Source: Bacillota bacterium
GTDB taxonomy: Bacteria; Bacillota; Clostridia; Lachnospirales; Lachnospiraceae
Length of the DNA stretch: 16,664 nt
Direction of reading: 5' to 3'
Assembly (NCBI GenBank): GCA_023387635.1
Contig: JAEWHU010000218.1
Span: 1-16,664 of the forward strand
Shown: in pieces, positions 14,633 through 16,664 of the stretch
Position numbering within the stretch: the stretch's first letter is position 1
Layout: every line of letters begins with the position of its first letter
Notes under the pieces: model-generated
What the model saw: only the letters and a program-made list of their open reading frames with translations
Database searches by the model: none
What the model was told of the DNA's origin: nothing
Made by a program: the position numbers and the translations under genes

Positions 14633-16213
14633 CTATTTTACAAGGGAAGCATCCCAATCAACATATCTAGCATTGATAAATCCATCAGCGTATAGCTGAA
14701 GTCCTGTTACACCATAATTAACTGGGTAGCAAGCTTGCATCTGAGTTGTTGAAATTTGGTTTGCATATGTTTCACGCATTCTAGCGTTAACTTGTGCTAT
14801 TAACCCTGCACGTTTCTCAGAATCAATTTCTTTATTAGAAGCTTCTATTAAGCTCATTAATTTTTCATCTTGGTAATTAGAGTGATGTCCATCGTTTAAA
14901 ATACGTTGATTGATGTGAGCATAGCTGTCACCACTTACATAATTGTTAGATGCTAAGAATGCATCATATGTACCTTCTGCACGAATATTGTTAAGCGCAG
15001 ATGCTTCAACCGCTTCGATTTTTGCATTGAATCCTACTTGTGTAAGCATATCTTGGATTGCAGTTAATAATTGTTTACCCATTGGAATACCTGTATGTGT
15101 ATAGAATGTAAATTCTTCTCCGTTATATCCAGCTTCTGCTAAAAGAGCTTTCGCTTTTTCTGCATCATATTCCCAAGCTTTATAGTCATCTGTATAACCA
15201 ACAGAACCTTTTGGAAGAATACCTGTAGGAATAGAACCTGCTCCAAGAACATAATCTACTAAACTTTGTCTATCAATTGCAAGGGAGAATGCTTCTCTTA
15301 CTCTTTGATCATTAAAGATAGATCCTTCTTTACATTGGAACTGAATGTAATGGAAAATACCAATATCTTGATTAACCATTTCTGTTATGTTTTCTGTTCC
15401 TTTATACATAGATAGCATATCTCTTGCAGCACCACCTGTAGCAAGGTAAGCATCTATTGTTCCTGAAAGTTGTCCGTTAATTGCAGTTGATGGTTCTAGA
15501 ATGTGTCTTAAATAAACTTCTTCTAGTTCTGTATCATATGCATCCCAAGATTCAGAAAATTTTGTAAAACGTGTATATTGTCCATCTAACCATTCTTTTA
15601 ACATCCATGGACCTGTTCCAACTGCATGTTGTTCTATCCAAAGTTTTTCACCATACTGAGCCCATGCTTCGTCTGGAATAATCCATGTATTCGATAAAGC
15701 ATATTCCATTGCACCAAATGGCTCAGAAAGTTTAAGTTCAACTGTTGTTGCATCAACAGCAGTTACAGATTCAAGGTATGCCCAATATGTCATTGAACAT
15801 ACTAAGTTTGGATTATCGATCAATCTTTGGAACGTTGCCACTACGTCTGCTGAGTCAAATGCTTCACCATTATGGAACTTTACACCTTCTCTTAATTTAA
15901 ATGTCCATGTAAGCCCATCCTCAGATTTGTTCCATTCTGTTGCAAGAGCTTCAGAGTAGTTTCCTTGATGATCAGTTGCAATTAAAGTGTCATACACCAT
16001 CCACATTGCTGTAAATACAGGAAAGTTAAAAATATCATGTGGATCAAGTTTTGTTATGTTTTCAGATAATGCAAGGTTAATTACCTTTTTAGGCTCCGTT
16101 GAAGAAGTTCCTGTACTTTTACTGGAATTGCTATTACCACCGCATGCTGTTAAGAATAACATAGTGACTACTAACATCAGTGTAACAATTCGTTTTGGTT
16201 GTTTCAATTTCAT
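14633..16213 (-). CDS. dppA: ABC importer solute-binding lipoprotein (SBP_bac_5, OppA/DppA family)
   Basis: A 526-residue lipoprotein that captures the substrate outside the membrane. ATG 16213 is chosen because GGAGGAG lies 7 bases upstream and the protein then starts with a standard lipoprotein signal, MKLKQPKRIVTLMLVVTMLF followed by the lipobox LTAC (Cys24). The frame is open 17 codons further to 16264, but that extension overlaps the operator and promoter. A Ser/Thr-rich linker (about 28-39) precedes the domain. The family pattern EALATEWNKSEDGLTWTFKL (88-107) and REGVKFHNGEAFDSADVVAT (108-127) is clear, as is VREAFSLAIDRQSLV further on. Family members carry peptides, nickel or, in several plant-fibre degraders and Thermotogales, oligosaccharides. 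The LacI regulator and sugar-type operators favour an oligosaccharide here. It is the first gene of the operon. Confidence 0.93.
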   Translation of the reverse strand: MKLKQPKRIVTLMLVVTMLFLTACGGNSNSSKSTGTSSTEPKKVINLALSENITKLDPHDIFNFPVFTAMWMVYDTLIATDHQGNYSEALATEWNKSEDGLTWTFKLREGVKFHNGEAFDSADVVATFQRLIDNPNLVCSMTYWAYLESVTAVDATTVELKLSEPFGAMEYALSNTWIIPDEAWAQYGEKLWIEQHAVGTGPWMLKEWLDGQYTRFTKFSESWDAYDTELEEVYLRHILEPSTAINGQLSGTIDAYLATGGAARDMLSMYKGTENITEMVNQDIGIFHYIQFQCKEGSIFNDQRVREAFSLAIDRQSLVDYVLGAGSIPTGILPKGSVGYTDDYKAWEYDAEKAKALLAEAGYNGEEFTFYTHTGIPMGKQLLTAIQDMLTQVGFNAKIEAVEASALNNIRAEGTYDAFLASNNYVSGDSYAHINQRILNDGHHSNYQDEKLMSLIEASNKEIDSEKRAGLIAQVNARMRETYANQISTTQMQACYPVNYGVTGLQLYADGFINARYVDWDASLVK

Positions 16214-16233
16214 AAAATTTCTCCTCCTATATA

Positions 16234-16264
16234 ATACTATGTAAACGTTTATATATTGTGTCAA
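16234..16264 (-). promoter_or_regulatory. tentative promoter of the ABC importer operon
   Basis: On the minus strand a perfect TTGACA (16264-16259) is followed 19 bases later by TAGTAT (16239-16234). The spacing is longer than ideal and the implied start falls in the ribosome-binding site, so an alternative start in the AT-rich upstream stretch cannot be excluded. The operator at 16239-16257 lies between the two boxes. Confidence 0.35.
16239..16257. promoter_or_regulatory. LacI/CcpA-type operator, promoter-proximal copy
   Basis: ATGTAAACGTTTATATATT contains the perfect CG-centred palindrome TAAACGTTTA (16242-16251). It differs from the clostridial/bacillar cre consensus at one position, so it could serve the neighbouring LacI protein, CcpA, or both. 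Lying between the putative -35 and -10, it would block RNA polymerase when occupied. Confidence 0.65.
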
Positions 16265-16299
16265 AAAAAATATATACTATTTTATTTAAATTTTTAGCA

Positions 16300-16345
16300 T
16301 AAAATATATTATATATATAATATATATAATATGTATAATATATAA
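16300..16345. repeat. AT-only low-complexity tract
   Basis: About 45 bases made almost wholly of A and T, with imperfect repeats of ATATATAAT roughly every 10 bases and many self-complementary TATATA steps. It lies between the two operators. The composition suggests a flexible or easily melted segment that could help looping or promoter opening. Confidence 0.5.
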
Positions 16346-16355
16346 ACGTTTACAT
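16337..16355. promoter_or_regulatory. LacI/CcpA-type operator, distal inverted copy
   Basis: AATATATAAACGTTTACAT is the exact reverse complement of the 19-base proximal operator (16239-16257). The two palindrome centres are 101 bp apart, a spacing compatible with DNA looping by a LacI-type tetramer or two cooperating dimers. Confidence 0.6.
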
Positions 16356-16396
16356 GCATTCTACTACAGACAGTTTAATAAGTCAATACCATAAGC

Positions 16397-16406
16397 GTAA
16401 ACGTAT
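16397..16406. promoter_or_regulatory. third, weaker operator-like site
   Basis: GTAAACGTAT differs by one base from the GTAAACGTTT core of the two strong operators. Its centre is 55 bp upstream of the distal operator. It may be an auxiliary site or chance in AT-rich DNA. Confidence 0.3.
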
Positions 16407-16468
16407 GTGTCAAGTGTTTATTGGCAAATCAACTTTCACTAATCCATAAGAGGGAAATTTGTTTAAAC

Positions 16469-16496
16469 AAAAAAGCAGAGCCTAAACTCTACTTTT
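16469..16496 (-). terminator. intrinsic terminator of the RNHCP gene
   Basis: AAAAGCAGAG (16471-16480) pairs with CTCTACTTTT (16487-16496) with one G-U pair and a 6-base loop. In the minus direction the stem runs into TTTTTTG. It lies 18 bases after the stop codon of the partial gene at the right edge. A palindrome, TTTGTTTAAACAAA (16458-16471), adjoins it. Confidence 0.75.
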
Positions 16497-16514
16497 CATT
16501 ACAACAATATCCTA

Positions 16515-16664
16515 CTAAATATGCATCTCAAACTTTTCTAGAGGAAATGGTGGCCTTGATAATGGTTTTACTGCTATAGACATTAATAGCATCGGGCTAT
16601 CATCTGCTGCAATCCTGTTAGAGCTTAGTGCACCACAACTTTTACAACGATGAATAATTGCCCA
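16515..16664 (-). CDS. RNHCP domain-containing protein, C-terminal part (cut by right edge)
   Basis: The minus strand is open from the window edge for 49 codons and stops at TAG (16517-16515). The visible sequence begins WAIIHRCKSCGALSSNRIAA and continues DDSPMLLMSIAVKPL, ending PLEKFEMHI. The HRCxxCGxxxSNRxAADD pattern is the second half of the RNHCP domain, a small clostridial family (around 100 residues, named for an Arg-Asn-His-Cys-Pro motif in the first half, not visible here). Cys7 and Cys10 of the visible part would form half of a zinc site. The cellular role is unknown. It has its own terminator and is separate from the importer operon. Confidence 0.75.
   Translation of the reverse strand, partial: WAIIHRCKSCGALSSNRIAADDSPMLLMSIAVKPLSRPPFPLEKFEMHI

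Noticed and set aside
16214..16264. 17-codon extension of the binding lipoprotein upstream of 16213
   Set aside because: It would put the operator and promoter inside the gene and place extra residues before a perfect lipoprotein signal; ATG 16213 has GGAGGAG.
16458..16471. Palindrome TTTGTTTAAACAAA as a regulator site
   Set aside because: It adjoins the T-run and A-run of the terminator and is low-complexity AT sequence; chance is likely.
1..16664. Search for CRISPR arrays, tRNA genes, insertion sequences and phage genes
   Set aside because: No regularly spaced repeats, cloverleaf-like sequences, transposase or integrase frames were seen on either strand.

Overview
The window looks like chromosome of a low-GC, Gram-positive anaerobic clostridium, most likely a Lachnospiraceae or Lachnoclostridium-type plant-polysaccharide degrader. 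The reasons are the AT-rich codon use, strong AGGAGG ribosome-binding sites, YesM/YesN-type two-component genes, an ECF sigma factor paired with a DUF4367 anti-sigma protein, and a LacI regulator beside an ABC importer. No rRNA, tRNA, CRISPR array, transposase or phage gene was seen. The genus is an inference.

Left part (1-4452, all minus strand). In transcription order there is an ECF sigma factor (start near 4242) overlapping by 4 bases a membrane-bound DUF4367 anti-sigma protein. Two small secreted proteins of unknown function follow (2950-2510 and 2395-1943), then two FtsX/MacB-type ABC permeases, the second running off the left edge. The sigma operon has a good sigma-A promoter whose -10 box lies inside a large palindrome. 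A possible ECF-type promoter precedes the first secreted-protein gene. A 77-base snap-back element separates the secreted Cys-rich protein from the permeases. This looks like a cell-envelope stress or peptide-export module.

Middle part (4585-9630). A membrane-anchored alpha/beta hydrolase (minus) has its own promoter and terminator. Then comes a plus-strand triad: a YesM-type sensor histidine kinase, a YesN-type response regulator that stops where its AraC DNA-binding domain should begin, and an overlapping TRAP-type (DctP) solute-binding protein with an uncleaved membrane anchor. No TRAP permease genes are present, so the binding protein may act as a sensor for the kinase.

Right part (9606-16496, minus). 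A complete five-gene Dpp/Opp-family ABC importer runs lipoprotein SBP, permease B, permease C, ATPase D, ATPase F. It is followed by a separately promoted LacI-family repressor. The importer's upstream region carries two copies of one 19-base operator as an inverted pair 98 bp apart, one sitting between a -35 and a tentative -10, plus a third weaker copy. LacI/CcpA-type control suggests an oligosaccharide rather than a peptide substrate. At the right edge is the C-terminus of a small RNHCP-type zinc protein with its terminator.

Most notable observations: the response regulator without an output domain coupled to an orphan TRAP binding protein; the paired LacI-type operators on a 'peptide' transporter; the non-canonical ABC signature (LDGGT) in the second ATPase; the hydrolase whose expected catalytic Asp appears replaced; and the operator-like palindrome over the ECF sigma promoter.
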